Shown: in pieces, positions 36,788 to 48,310 of the stretch
How the letters are laid out: each line of letters begins with the position of its first letter
Numbering within the stretch: the first letter of the stretch is position 1
NCBI GenBank assembly: GCA_965644295.1
Contig: CBFFRP010000097.1
Coordinates: forward strand, 124,001-188,000
DNA length: 64,000 nt
Source of the DNA: Paraphysomonas bandaiensis
Lineage: Eukaryota > Chrysophyceae
Direction of reading: 5' to 3'
Position numbers and translations under genes: made by a program
The notes under the pieces: generated by a model
Databases searched by the model: none
What the model was told of the DNA's origin: nothing
Seen by the model: only the letters and a program-made list of their open reading frames with translations

Positions 36788-38790
36788 ATGCCTCCTTTTC
36801 GACCGCGATCTAGTCGCGCAAGGAATGCGAGGAGAAGTTTCTCACCTCCGCGAAATAGGCGACCAAAGTCCGCCGGAGATATTCTTAAACACCATGGAAA
36901 TTTGGGGTCATTAAGTACTAGTAGTGGAGATCTCCCATCGACTTCTAGATCTGTGAGAGAGACGATGAGTCGGATTCAATCTGCCCGAGAGGCCAAATCT
37001 ATAGCCACTCCGCGTATGCCGATGTGCTCCCATTCAGCTAGAGAACTCTTATCGCGACGTATATCGGCTGCTGAAATGTTGTCAAGATCGAAAACGCGAG
37101 TTCCTGTTAGTAGCCTTACAATTAGAGAAAAGATAGTAAAGGTCAGAGATTCTATTGAGAGGGATCATAGCCCCGAAAGGGGTTCATCCCGAAATACAAG
37201 TCCAACATTTGGTAGTCCAAGAGCCAAAAAGAAACTTCCTCCAGTAATGGCCTGTCTGAAACCAGAAAATGTTATTATTGCTGATGCTGCTGAGAGAATT
37301 CGTAGGCAGTTGATCGCAAAGGATGTCCTATCACAAACAGAAGCTGCTCATAGAAGTTCGATCGACGATCGCATTCTTCTTCGCGAAAAAAAAAATACCC
37401 TTGCTTTGCATAGGCAACAAGATAAAGCTCAGAAAGTTTTCCTAATGAAAACTGTGAAATGTCTTGTTTTTATGTCGTTATTGGCGACTCATCTGAGAAT
37501 GTCGAGACGTATGAGTCGTCCTGCCCTTTTCTATAGTCGAAGTCTTGCACATTGCTCACGAGTTTCAGATGATATGGATGACGACGATTCTGTAAAATTA
37601 GAACTTATATCCTCGTACCGTCTTTTTGTACAATCAATATGCAAGCACAAATGGAGAATAACACTTGCCTTTAGTATTTTACGGAAGCGCGCTTCTGCAA
37701 GAATACTGCGCCAAAGTCTGCAAGCTGTTCAGAAAGGTCCAGAGGTATGTGGTATCATTCACAGCAGCGTTTTTTACTGATCTACTCCTATTTCTATTTC
37801 AGGCAAAGAAAAGTATAAGCAACTTTCTCAGAAAAATATTCATTGTCCAACGTGCCATGCGATCTTTTCTTGCAGCCCGAAAAGCACGCTTTGAGTTATT
37901 GTCCCAGGAGTGGGAGAAAGAAGACTTTAAGTATTGTCAGGTGTGCTATATTATGTATTATGAAATGAATTTATGTCGTAACAGGGAGTTCTTCTGGAGC
38001 GAAAACAACAATCGAAAAAAAATCTTGAGAATACGCTGGGGAGTTTTAAAACTATTCCCAAAGATGTCAAGTGAATGTCTCATTGCATTGTTGTCCTATT
38101 CTTACTCCTACTCAATATTATTTAGGCACAATATAGCGCGGCAACGTCGACGATGGAACACGATCGACAAAAATATGAAACGACTTCTGCAAGTATTAAT
38201 GCTTTCTAGAATTTCTGATACATTGTCCTCATGTTTTGTGCAGAAAATTTATGAGGATCAAAATATAAAGACTTCTGTGATGTTCATGACTGTTGAAGAG
38301 GAGTCAGATGACGATGATGATGGTGTGACTTTCAACCACGTTAAAGAGTTAATGGTACCAGATTGGGCGAAGGACGTAGCCATGCGAGAGATTGTAAAAG
38401 AAAAGGTATGTACTGCTTAAATGATACACATATCTAACAAGTTGTCAGAGGAGAGAGTTTCTAGCATATTTAGAGCTTAAATTAAAGCCTCAAAAAGCAA
38501 CTTTACCGACGGTACTCTAGTAGAATTGGAATTGTTTGTACATCTAACAATCGAATGTAGCATTCTCTTGAAGAAGCCAAACTATATATCGGAGGTTATA
38601 AGAGTGAGACAGCTGATGCTGGTCTCTTTCACTCCTATACTTTTTTTAATCTTTTCAAGTGAGTACCACATCGTGAAAAAAGTATATATGCAAGTAATGT
38701 CTTCTTCAGAATGCTTCGTGAAAATGAAATTCGGGATAAAATAATTGCAGTACACAGGCATCTTGGAACATTTCAAAATTACAATGTCTA
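36788..38790 (+). CDS. basic IQ-motif (calmodulin-binding) protein, unrecognised family
   Basis: Clear exons are 36788-37744, 37803-37940, 37985-38070 and 38126-38405, all in frame. Further short exons probably follow (about 38476-38511, 38561-38590) and a last one ends at 38743 or 38790; the 3' end is uncertain. The N-terminal 150 residues are very basic and Ser/Pro/Arg-rich, hence likely disordered. Residues about 190-420 are helical. An IQ-like motif, VQRAMRSFLAARKARF, sits at the start of the second exon, matching IQxxxRxxxxR with Val for Ile. An acidic run (ESDDDDDG) and a WAKD motif lie near the C-terminus. Calmodulin or light-chain binding is inferred from the motif alone. Confidence 0.6.
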
Positions 38791-39269
38791 GATTTACTGA
38801 CGACATTTGATGATGACGATTATGTATTTGAATTGTGTGTTAGTGTATGTGTGGTTGTGGTAAATACTACAGTTTGGCTTGACTACAAAGGGCCCCAACA
38901 CCTACATTAGTGGAAGTGATTAGCCAATGTTGAAGCAAATTACTTTCACACAGTATAATTGTGGTATTAATTTATATTGTGTTAATTGTTGCAATTCGTG
39001 TCACTTTTACTTTTGCTAGAGTATATATTACGTGCTCGGAAGGGCTCTTAACTGAATTACAAGCCATTAAATCGAATTTTAGAATCCATATACCTTTCTA
39101 AATATAATATTATATCATAGTGAGAGCCATTGAGTATTATAACATTAGGATGATAGACTATAATCAACTGAAATTTAGTTTTTTTTTCTATGATCAATCA
39201 TTCACTTTACTTATATCGTCTCAACTATCAATCATTATTAAAAGATCTCAGATTGTCACAATCTTTTAT

Positions 39270-39480
39270 ACATAGTCAACATATGCACAGTCAAAACATA
39301 TCGCGAACTGATATCTCTGTGTTCAAGAACAAATTGCCGAAGACCTATTGACTGTCAATCTGTCAATCACATATCAACCACGTCAATGTTAGCCGATCTT
39401 CTCACGAAACGAACTTCATTCCACTTCATATTGCTAACTTCATTGATGGGGGGAGCTGTGTTTGACATTATCCAGCAACA
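39270..39480 (+). mobile_element. decayed Ty1/copia retrotransposon: end of RNase H plus putative LTR start
   Basis: Translations show the copia RNase H tail: SKHI at 39291-39302 followed by VQEQIAEDLL in the same frame, then, after a frame change, MLADLLTK at 39386-39409. An in-frame stop and at least one frameshift show decay. The purine-rich run 'gatggggggag' at 39445-39455 fits a polypurine tract, and TG at 39457 could start a 3' LTR. No 5' LTR, gag or reverse transcriptase is recognisable in the window. Confidence 0.6.
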
Positions 39481-39623
39481 ATAGAAATCGATCAACTATT
39501 TCAGAGACACGCAATCACAATTTTCATGCCACAAACGACCTCGGTGGCTAGTTTGAGTTACACGGAGTTTTTACCATTTTTTTCTCTATACATAATGCTG
39601 AACCTAAAGTCGAGGTAATAATT

Positions 39624-39652
39624 AAACCTGGTAAAGCGATTTTACCAGGTTT
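39624..39652. repeat. perfect 12-bp hairpin, 5-nt loop
   Basis: The arms aaacctggtaaa (39624-39635) and tttaccaggttt (39641-39652) are exact inverse complements around gcgat. It lies about 170 bp after the putative LTR start and could belong to the LTR. Confidence 0.9.
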
Positions 39653-39683
39653 TATATCTAAGTATTAAATTATTATTATTATT

Positions 39684-39700
39684 ATCCTCTTGAAGAGGAT
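39684..39700. repeat. 17-bp near-perfect palindrome
   Basis: Arms atcctctt and aagaggat flank a single G, directly after a (TTA)n run. Confidence 0.85.
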
Positions 39701-40238
39701 GGTCACACAATTCAGCATCTCAGCAGTTCGTTTGTTAACTAGTGACTGCTAGTCTGGTAAGATTAAACATTCATTCAAGTGTCGTTCATAGAAAGGCTTC
39801 AAAAAGTTCACATTGAACCGCACTGCTATTTCTCCTGTATGTCAATGCATTCATTATGCATCAGTAAAAAGTAGGTGTGACTCCGCCTGTTATTGCTATA
39901 TTCAAAACACAGTCGGAATACCAATAAGTAACGTTGACTAATTAAACTCGAAATTGTATTGAGTCAGTAACTACGGAATAATTACTGTTTACTATCGTAC
40001 TTTCGTCACCCTTTCAAATCACTTTCTAGTGTCTCATCATATATTACTAATATAATTTGTATATTGCACTTATGGAAAGATTAATAGTAATTCTACTACA
40101 GCACGTATTCCAACAGGCAATGAATATATACCGCCCATTGACCACTAATACTAATAACACACATAAAACGAAACTTCAAACTATATTCCCTATATATGCT
40201 AACGATTTGCTACACATACTCTTGCAAACTAATACATG

Positions 40239-41566
40239 TCAGTCGTCGCGATCAATGCGAGGACTTACGACAACGGATTCTTTTGACCCCATATCCTTCA
40301 TCACAACGTCAGAAATTTGACCGACATCCCCCGCATCTGTCGCAGGGCACTCCTCTGCTCCCACTTCCTCTGGTAATGGTCGAACCACACCGCTAGGTGA
40401 AGCACAAAATATGTTACCCGTAACAGACATGACAAAACACCTTACCTCTGAATGAAGCCAGGTGGTAACTCATCCTCGTCAAAATACTCTAAAATATCTA
40501 CCAGAGTTGAATTAAAAAAACTATAATGCTTACGTCGTGATGTACCTGATGCATTCGACACGACAACAATTTTATCACCTAAGAGTAGACCAAATATGGG
40601 ACGCAAAATAAACTGCAAAAGCTGACATCACAACATCATACCGAGAAATAAGCTTTCTGTACCTGATAAAGCATCCAAAAAAGAGAGTTCATATGTAGAA
40701 TATATATCGTACCCAGTTTATCAGCATACCATCGTTGCAGATCATAAATTATATTGCGACAATTCTGATACAAAAAAATATCAATATGCTCATATTCCAG
40801 TCCACGCCTGCATCGCAAACGAACATAAAACGATGCATACAGAAATTTCCTAATCGTACACCTGTCGTAGAGCACACACACTTTTTCCACTTCGCTCTGA
40901 GAAGTGATAGTTAAAGAAAACATTCACTTTATGTAATTACTGCTGACCTCATTAGATATCTTGCATCCTTGTTCAACAGTATATATCATAAACTAATTCA
41001 ACAAATAATTAGTTATCTCATTTTTAATAACAAAACAGCTAACCTTTTGAAAAGATTTCCCACTTCCCAAAGTGGCTCCAGTATCATGTAATCTGCCTGT
41101 CACGAGAAGACATGGCTGATTCTTTTTATCCTTCCCATGCCAAAAAGCTTGCTTAGAAGAAATCTATTGAAACACAACTCACAACAGACTACAAAAACAT
41201 ATACACAAGACCTCCTCAGAAATAGATTGCTCTGTTATTTCATCTACTTGTAAGTCTGTCGTATGTGTTAGTGGTAACATCAATCCAACACACCGCTATA
41301 GACCTACCTCTTCGCCACTGCACCCACTCCGACCACTCCTTATAGGCCGCCTCTGTGTCCCTCGGATAACGCTTACGAAACCGAGTAAGAGTACCAATAG
41401 ATTGTTCATCTTCAGTTAAAGGAGGAGAACACTGATGTTGTTTTACTTTATGTATGAGCTCATCATCAGCAGATATAGACACATTCTCTGCACTACTAGA
41501 GATAGACACAGACTCAGAGGGGGAAGAGAAGGGGGCGCAGTCCTCTGGGAGACAGCTGGTGAACAT
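40239..41566 (-). CDS. Sec14-like (CRAL-TRIO) lipid-transfer protein
   Basis: About seven short exons. The first encodes an acidic/Ser N-terminus and the CRAL-TRIO N-terminal helix region: LTRFRKRYPRDTEAAYKEWSEW. Later exons encode WHGKDKKNQPCLLVTGRLHD, TVEQGCKISNE, KVCVLYDR, then a long exon with YADKLGTIYIL, an ILRPIFG helix and GDKIVVV, then LVDILEYFDEDELPPGF, which aligns with the Sec14 end L..I...ELP..YGG. The last exon is acidic and ends at 40239. CRAL-TRIO proteins bind phosphatidylinositol, phosphatidylcholine or other hydrophobic ligands at Golgi, endosomal or plasma membranes; the ligand is not visible. One donor is GTCTTG, as in the SR-rich gene. Confidence 0.82.
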
Positions 41567-42636
41567 GTGTGAGGGATAAGAGATCTATGAGTTAATATTG
41601 TGTGTGAAATCTAGAAGAAATGACCACATGAATACAGCCAGATGTGCATACAGAGAGTACTATATACACATACACTGTACCTCACACGTTTACGATAGTA
41701 TGGTACGCAGCAGTATACTCCTATGACTGATATCTACCGCATGTCGTGTACTGGTAGAAATATATATGGGTGGTACAGTACTCTTTCATATGTGCTGTAT
41801 TCTGTATACTCCTCAAGTACAGAGTATGATATTGCTGGAATTTGAAATTCTACTTTTTATCATAAATCTACCGTTTTCGTCTTAAAAAGGTACGATTTTA
41901 AGAAAAGTGTTTTTTACTCGACCTGTCCACGGATTTGGACACAGCACAGGCACTTAATAAAGTTCGTTGTATTTCATGTCAGTTAAAGTGTTGAGCTGTA
42001 TTTTCTTATGGAAGTCAATAGCAAGGTAACGTCCCTTATTCATCAATGTCGCTGCAGAGCTATGACTAGTATGATCATTAGCATTAGACAGAATTGCAAA
42101 ATATCTTACTGCATTACATCTCGTCAGAAGCGTATTATGTTAGGATTCCTGAAGGATTCAGAAATCATACACTATTTTACACCACATCAAGATTAAATTG
42201 AAACGATTCGAACACCTCTATACTGAATAATTCGATTATTATTGGTGATGGGCAGAACTACTTTTGGGCCCAGATTTGAAATTACCCCTGTTACATATAC
42301 GTTTATTTCTCACAGCCAGGAGAATCGCTAGAACGAATATTTATCTGATACTTCATACATCTTAAAAGTTATGACATGCACGGTGCTGCATTTTAAGCGC
42401 TGTGGGTTGTTTTAGCGTAGAATTTTTAGAAAGTAGTAAGCAATAGCTAAAATTATTTAAATTATAAAGTTTTTCCGTGTCTCCAAGTTGAATCACCTGT
42501 ACTTGTGCACAGACTACAGATTACAATGTACGCGATTATTGTACCACTTCTTTATACTATTACTGAAGATTTTATATATTTATACTACAGTCATACAAAC
42601 AGCACACTTTACCACAACTAGCAATAAAATAGCCAT
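41567..42636. other. intergenic, no gene seen
   Basis: AT-rich region between two minus-strand genes. I looked here for the missing C-terminal motifs of the capping-like gene and found none. The 12-mer 'aggtacgatttt' at about 41888 recurs inverted near 3549. Confidence 0.45.
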
Positions 42637-44194
42637 CTATAATGAATCAGATCCAAGGCAGCTGAAAGACAGAGGTGGCACGAACTTGATATCATCAAAA
42701 GGCGAACTGAAGAACCACGCTCCAACTGTAGATAGTTGTTCAGGTCGATCTAAATTTGAGTGTGGAGAGTCTTCGATTTTATTTCCATTAAGGATAGTCA
42801 CATCACAGCATACATAAGAGCGAGTAATATTGCAAGCACTACCACTATTGGCGGTATGTATCTCTCCATCAAGAACCGTGGGACCTGGAAGAGACCGAAG
42901 CCACTCACGAAGCTCTGATTGATGGTCATCTACTACGGTAAGCCGTTGTACCATAAAGTTATTGTGGAAAAAATAAATTTCGCCGTGTTCCGGTGATACC
43001 ACCAGAATTGCCCGTTCACCACTACTTTTCGGGCACTCTAAATGAAGTGTTTCGCCATGTTTGCCTTGTAGACTTCTATACACTTCGTCTTCAATATTGC
43101 TACACTTGCAGCCTGATTCAACAGCCTGACACACCGCTGTAAGTAACACATCCAAAGGTGAGGTTGCAGCCCGCGTCTCGTCAACATGGGCCATAGTACT
43201 CTCTGCTGTGATTGTTGGCTGTTGAGTTTTGACCGCAGGAGTATCTAATCCAGATATTCGAACTGAATAGGTAGTTGGGAAATAAAATTCAGTCCCTGCT
43301 CGTTGAGTGATATACTTAGATATATTGAGTGGAGTCTCATGAGCCATTGCTCGTAGATGAGTAGCCAGACTATTCGTCGGATGCAATTCGTTGTCATCAA
43401 CCGAGTCTACAAAGAAATCTGGTACAAGCATACATGATCCCAACGGATTTCGCTACATCAAGAATAAGGTGAATAAATCATAAATCAATAATAGCACTGC
43501 CACGCTGACGAGCTTACCTCAAGCTTCTCGACATGATTGTCCAACAGAACACTGTTAGTTGAATCATAGCTCGGAAATAGACTCCACACTTTCTCCATTT
43601 CTTTCAGAAATAGCGGCTATACGACGTACAAGTCAATAAAATATAGCTGTATATAACACAAACCTTGTGACTGGAAACAATAGAGGTGCGTGGGTAGAGA
43701 TTAGTAGATTGATCTTGGCACCACGAAAACAGCAGCGGTATGCCTTGGAATATGCTCAAGTCGATATTACGCCGCTTACCACAACTCCACACCGCTAACT
43801 CATAATGTCTCGCACAAAATTGAATGAAATCCACACAATATGGACGCCGTATAAATTTTCGTTTTCCAGTTTTCGAACGCTGTTCATAAGGTTCACGCTC
43901 CCCCAGCACCCCATGCATGTCAAATATCAAGAGCGGTCGTACATACGACTTCTCCAAGGCCATTGCTAATGGATCGACACTCGAGATAATTACCTCAATG
44001 TCGTCTCCTCTTACAAACGGACGAGATTTCTTCGCATTATAGAAAATATTATTGATCAAACCGTGTTTTATACACACGCTTTTGGAGCTGTCGAATATAT
44101 TGCATAGCAGACCATTTCTTGTTACTGATGTCACTTTACCAGCGTATCTCATGCCCACTTCGATCTTGGTTTCACTGGTATCAACAGGAACCAT
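42637..44194 (-). CDS. S1 domain + FCP1-like HAD + mRNA-capping-like fusion, catalytic residues altered
   Basis: Three exons (44194-43664, 43616-43518, 43452-42637) give 481 residues. Residues 11-82 look like an S1 RNA-binding fold (YAGKVTSVTRNGLL, then VRGDDIEVII). Residues 86-250 are an FCP1/NIF-type HAD domain: LLIFDMHGVL with D92, AVWSCGKRRN, KVWSLFPSYDSTNSVLLDN and NPLGS..VPDF. The usual DxDxT/V has His instead of the second Asp, and the DD of the third motif is DN. Residues 350-445 align with the mRNA guanylyltransferase core: PKSSGERAILVV, HGEIYFF, TVLDGEI, RSYVCCDV. The KxDG motif is KSSG, and the later motifs are absent. Normal relatives act on the RNA polymerase II tail and cap; this one is probably inactive or altered and may bind RNA. 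Divergently paired with the SR-rich gene. Confidence 0.77.
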
Positions 44195-44643
44195 GCCACT
44201 TAACCTTTGTTCTCATCTATATAGTCGTATTGTAGGTTCCAAATAATATATAGCTACACCACATTCCCATGCACTGCTCCTTGCTATAGTACTGCTCTGT
44301 GTACAGCGCATAATATATAGTGCATCTGCTTTCCACTATCCAAAAATGTCAGTTTTATGTCGGAAAAACGACTTCATGCATTTTATGGAACCAAAACTAC
44401 AGTTCATGCACATTGTACTGTACACATGAATACACCACTATACCACCGTATATAGTCATACCGCTCAGCTCCTCTCAATCTTTTCCATCCTCTTCTATTG
44501 CTTTACATGTATATATATATAGTCTATACATGAGGCACCATTATATATAATAACAAAGAGAAATTGTTAGTTATTTAACACTCTTCTCCGTATACTTGAC
44601 TCTGTATAGTGTAGATACTTGGAATTGATTGATTGTGATAGAG
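44195..44643. promoter_or_regulatory. divergent 5' interval, FCP1/capping-like fusion / SR-rich protein
   Basis: 449 bp between opposed ATGs joins two genes of probable RNA metabolism. It contains a (TA)n tract at about 44512-44521. No further motif is supported. Confidence 0.45.
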
Positions 44644-45671
44644 ATGAGCAGCTCCAGGAAACGAGATAGAAGAGATGAAGTTACAGAGAGGGAGAGGAAC
44701 CGCGACAGGACATTAAAGCGATCTAGGATGTGGCAAACAGTTGATTCAGATCAAAGTAGTGTAAATGATAGTGGATCAGATAGTGAGGGAAGTTACAGTG
44801 AGAGATCGAGGAGTCAGGAGTCATCAGGCAGCAGTGAGAGGGGACATCGATCAAAATCGAAAAAAGACAAAAAAGATAAGAAAAAGAAGAAAGACAAGAA
44901 ACATAAACACAAGAAACATAAGCATAAGAAAGTAAGTATGTGTTTTTTGTTTTTCTTACTGTGACATGCTTTTCAGGATAAGAAAGAGTCCAAGGGAGCA
45001 ATTGATCAAAATGAATACGGTGCTTATGGCATAATTAAGGAAGAGCACTTTTTCCAGAAGCAGAGGTCTTGTTGTGGGTTGTAAGCGTTATTTAAAAAAA
45101 TAATATACAATTTTGTTCACCAGAGAGTTTGAAGTGTATATGGAAGAGGTTAAGAAGATGCCAGGAATTCTTGGTCAGAGCAGAAGGGAGGTACGAAGTA
45201 ACAGTAGACAGCCGTGTTATTTGTTCGAATCTAGGCGATGTATTGACTTAAACTTAACGATTTTAGGTTATGGAATACTTCAAATGCTACATGGAGGATT
45301 ATAATACTGCAACTATGCCGCACGAGAAGTATTACAATTATGAGAAATGGGAAATGGCTGAATATCAGAAAAAGCAAGAGAAAAAACGAAAGAAAAGTTC
45401 CAAGCAAGTGCAAGAAGTGTTTGATGATGAGGCTGATCGTCAGCGAGAGGCCCGAGAGCGAAAGGAGAGAGATGAAAAGAGAGAATTTGCTGAAACTCTT
45501 TCCAAGATAGCGCAAGATAGAGAAATGAGGGAAGGCATGAGGAGACAGGGCGAGCTGAAAGCAGAACTTCAACTAGCCTACAGACAAGGTGACATGGCAA
45601 CTGTTAAGCGGATTGAAAAAATGTTGGCCCCTGAGAGCGAGGGCCCTGCAGTAAAACACCCTTGGGCATGA
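44644..45671 (+). CDS. conserved SR/lysine-rich nuclear protein
   Basis: Four exons (44644-44931, 44977-45065, 45124-45190, 45267-45671) total 283 codons. The first exon encodes an Arg/Ser-rich stretch, then a Lys/His-rich run (KKDKKDKKKKKDKKHKHK), typical of nuclear speckle or splicing proteins. The rest forms a compact conserved-looking block: YGAYGIIKEEHFFQKQREFE, VKKMPG, YFKCYMEDYNTATMPHEKYY and YEKWEMAEY, then a charged helix. I recall this block from uncharacterised plant, animal and fungal proteins but cannot name the family. A role in RNA processing is inferred from composition. The second exon ends at an unusual GTCTTG donor. Confidence 0.75.
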
Positions 45672-46395
45672 GGTTGATTCTGTAGCCTGGACCGGGAATG
45701 CAGGAAATTACCAATATAGAATTCACATTTGTATTCTGCGAAGTGTATTTTTAATTGAGTAATTACATTATTCCAAGTGTATACTAGACGTCGTTGTAAT
45801 ACCGTGGTGGTGGTGCTCCAATAAATTATTGGTAATATAGTGTTGACTTTTTTCTAAATATACGATTACTATGATTTAGAAATTTAGATGACATAATGTC
45901 TATATGAAAAGACACATCTAGTAATGAAAGGCTAGAAAATAGAAAATAATATACTGCAACTGTAGTGTAACCTAGCTTCCATCAATAATATTACAATACT
46001 TTTCTAACCAGTCCAACTGTACTCGTCTGAAGGAAGTCGAACAATGGATTGGAGACTTTGAACTTTGAGACATTCCTTATGCGGACGACACAAAGTGAGG
46101 TTGCGCTAGAAAGTCCACAGAAGGCTCTATATCCTATATCTTAAAATTGTCAAATTAATTTCCGCCTCCACTGCTTGATTTTAGCTATTCCATTCTCAAA
46201 TATATGCGCAGTGTAACATTGAATATAGAGGGGAAAACTTTGTTTATTAGTACAACTGCCGAACCAAGGTATTTTACCGAATACAGAATTGTCTGAGTCG
46301 TGCAATATATAAAGATATATTTGAATATGTTTTATGACTACATAACTACAAAACTACATACTACGTGGCCAAACACTTTCCTGATTTCTATATCT
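45672..46395. other. convergent intergenic region, no gene seen
   Basis: AT-rich 3' flanks of the SR-rich gene and BUD23. An AATAAA-like signal lies at about 45821. No ORF with domain support. Confidence 0.5.
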
Positions 46396-47347
46396 TTAAA
46401 ATTTAGCCGAACGCTTTCGCCCAGTGTACTTGCTATCATGACGTGTTTCTTTACCTTGTTGTCTTCTGCGTTCTTTTTTATTGACAATCCATTCTTTCCT
46501 CTTTGCGGCATTAAGTGCTGCTTTATCTTTTCTAGCCATTCTACACCACGATGAAGTATATTATAAAAGTATTATGTATATAGAATTCATCTAACATTTC
46601 GACACGACAATACTTACTTTGGGGCCCGGGCTGTAGTAGCAACTCCTTCCTCAACGCCAAGTGCTGTAGGAACCTGGTACGATCTCTCAAAACTCAAGCA
46701 TAAATAATACTTCTTCGCCTTTGTACTGTTCGGGTAATCGACCACCATACCTCCTGCAAATCCGACACGAGATGCGCACTGCATCACGAGAACAGCTTGC
46801 TCTGGGTTTTCTGGATAAAATTGTAACACGGCACGAGCATCTCTCTTAAGAACGGCATAAAGGCTTGAAAAGAAACGATTCAATCGTAGTTTTGGATCCT
46901 GGTCGCTGGATTCCGAATAGCAGAGCCACTGAATAGCAGATATACTAATCACCCCATCAAATGAACCAGGCCTGAAAGGCAGACCAAGCCCCATGTCATG
47001 ATGAATTAAATCACCATTCTCACAATCACGTTCGTTTGCAACATCTAACATACTTTTCGAAATATCAATTCCGGTCCAGTAGTGACCAGCTTCTTCCAAC
47101 ACTTCTCCACTAAGACCACTTCCACATCCAACATCAAGAATATATGAAGGTCTACCAGCCGGAAGTGCTAACATTTCAATGGCACGTTCAGTAATTTCAG
47201 TTTGAATAACTCGCATACGAGAGCTTGAGTCATATTTCTTTGCCTCTTTCTGTACATATATGTCAAGATATCATATAACCGACTGATAGTCTCTTATACC
47301 TCATCATAAAACAATTCAGGTGCTTGAGTACCCTCTGGTCTAGACAT
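46396..47347 (-). CDS. BUD23: BUD23, 18S rRNA (guanine-N7)-methyltransferase
   Basis: Three exons (47347-47300, 47249-46618, 46540-46396) give 274 residues, close to human (281) and yeast (275). The N-terminus MSRPEGTQAPELFYDE is diagnostic. The SAM-binding motif is ILDVGCGSGLSGEVLEEAG, followed by GIDIS, the FDGVISISAIQWLC motif and LKRDARAVLQFYPEN. The C-terminal tail carries KEWIVNKKERRRQQGKE and YTGRKR, the family's basic end. With TRMT112, Bud23 methylates a guanosine of 18S rRNA (G1639 in human, G1575 in yeast) during 40S assembly in the nucleus. The intron positions cut cleanly between conserved segments. I see nothing anomalous. Confidence 0.95.
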
Positions 47348-48310
47348 TGTAGAAAATAAATATAGCGTCTAACCTTAAACTAACTTAACTTTATGACACT
47401 ATAGTTCAAGACCTTAACTTCCATTCGAGGATGGGCTCATGTCCATACTTCCCAGTCCAGGCAGTGTAGGTGTGTGGTGTGCTCATATGTTATTATCCGT
47501 ATAGGTATGTCTCCTGTTTTTGACTCTCATGTGGAAATGATTGGCTGAGTATATGTGATGGATAACACAAACTGTACAGGTATTCTGCTATACAGTCTGT
47601 ATTACCACTTCCACACATCAACATACACTCATATCTTCATTCTTCTCCAACACGTACATGCATATGCTGCTGTGTATGCTACTATACGTCTGTCATAACT
47701 GTGTATTGTATGCTACATTCTGTCTGATGGACAGCCACATTCTGCAGCTTAGATGAATTGTGACTCTGTTAAGGAGTCAGTAATCAGTTTATATGATACA
47801 GAGATATGACAGATTTCACACGAACTCTCATATCTCTGCATCAGTGTTCTCGTATAGAGTAAGGTGGGAACATATATCGCACACAACCGTATGATAGCGG
47901 GACAAACGCTACATCAGTATCTTGAATGGATTTCTTTCCATAATAGTTTCGGTCATGTATGTGGTGGGACGGCCTATTCTGCGGCGGTTCTTCTGAAGAG
48001 CGGGACTGACAAGAGCGTATAGCTTCTAGCTAGTTGTTGTCGCGGACATACTACATGAATACCATCAGAGCTTCATTATAAAAATATTACAATTGTGTGG
48101 GTAATAAGTGACTTAACCCTGAAATCCACTCCCCGAACTTAAGAGTATAGGCAACATAAATGAATGACAGAAATCGAAGTAGAGATTATTCAAGTGAAAA
48201 GTAGTTTCATCACTGAAAAGTCTAGCATAAGAATTAGAGTTACGTCTAGTAAAAGCTACAACTACTCTTAATAACAATTATCATCTTGATGTGAAGTAAA
48301 ACGTCGCAAA
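47348..48310. other. intergenic, no gene seen
   Basis: About 960 bp upstream of BUD23 and downstream of the first MATH gene. No coding exon or RNA gene is supported; it holds the BUD23 promoter. Confidence 0.45.

Larger units (their letters stand above)
38791..40238. other. convergent intergenic region with a decayed retrotransposon end
   Basis: Non-coding, AT-rich. Besides the Ty1/copia remnant and the two perfect hairpins annotated separately, there is a (TTA)n run at about 39668-39684. No intact gene is seen. Confidence 0.5.

Noticed and set aside
40560-40680. A 20-nt or 29-nt intron in the Sec14-like gene
   Set aside because: An alternative donor (GTACAG) a few codons earlier gives an intron of about 41-50 nt and a better fit to the CRAL-TRIO pattern (YIL...F...L..I..PIFG), so no ultra-short intron is needed.
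3546-41897. A shared 12-mer 'aaaatcgtacct' near 3547 and, inverted, near 41888 as a regulatory motif
   Set aside because: Only two occurrences noticed, in AT-rich context and at no consistent distance from a gene start.
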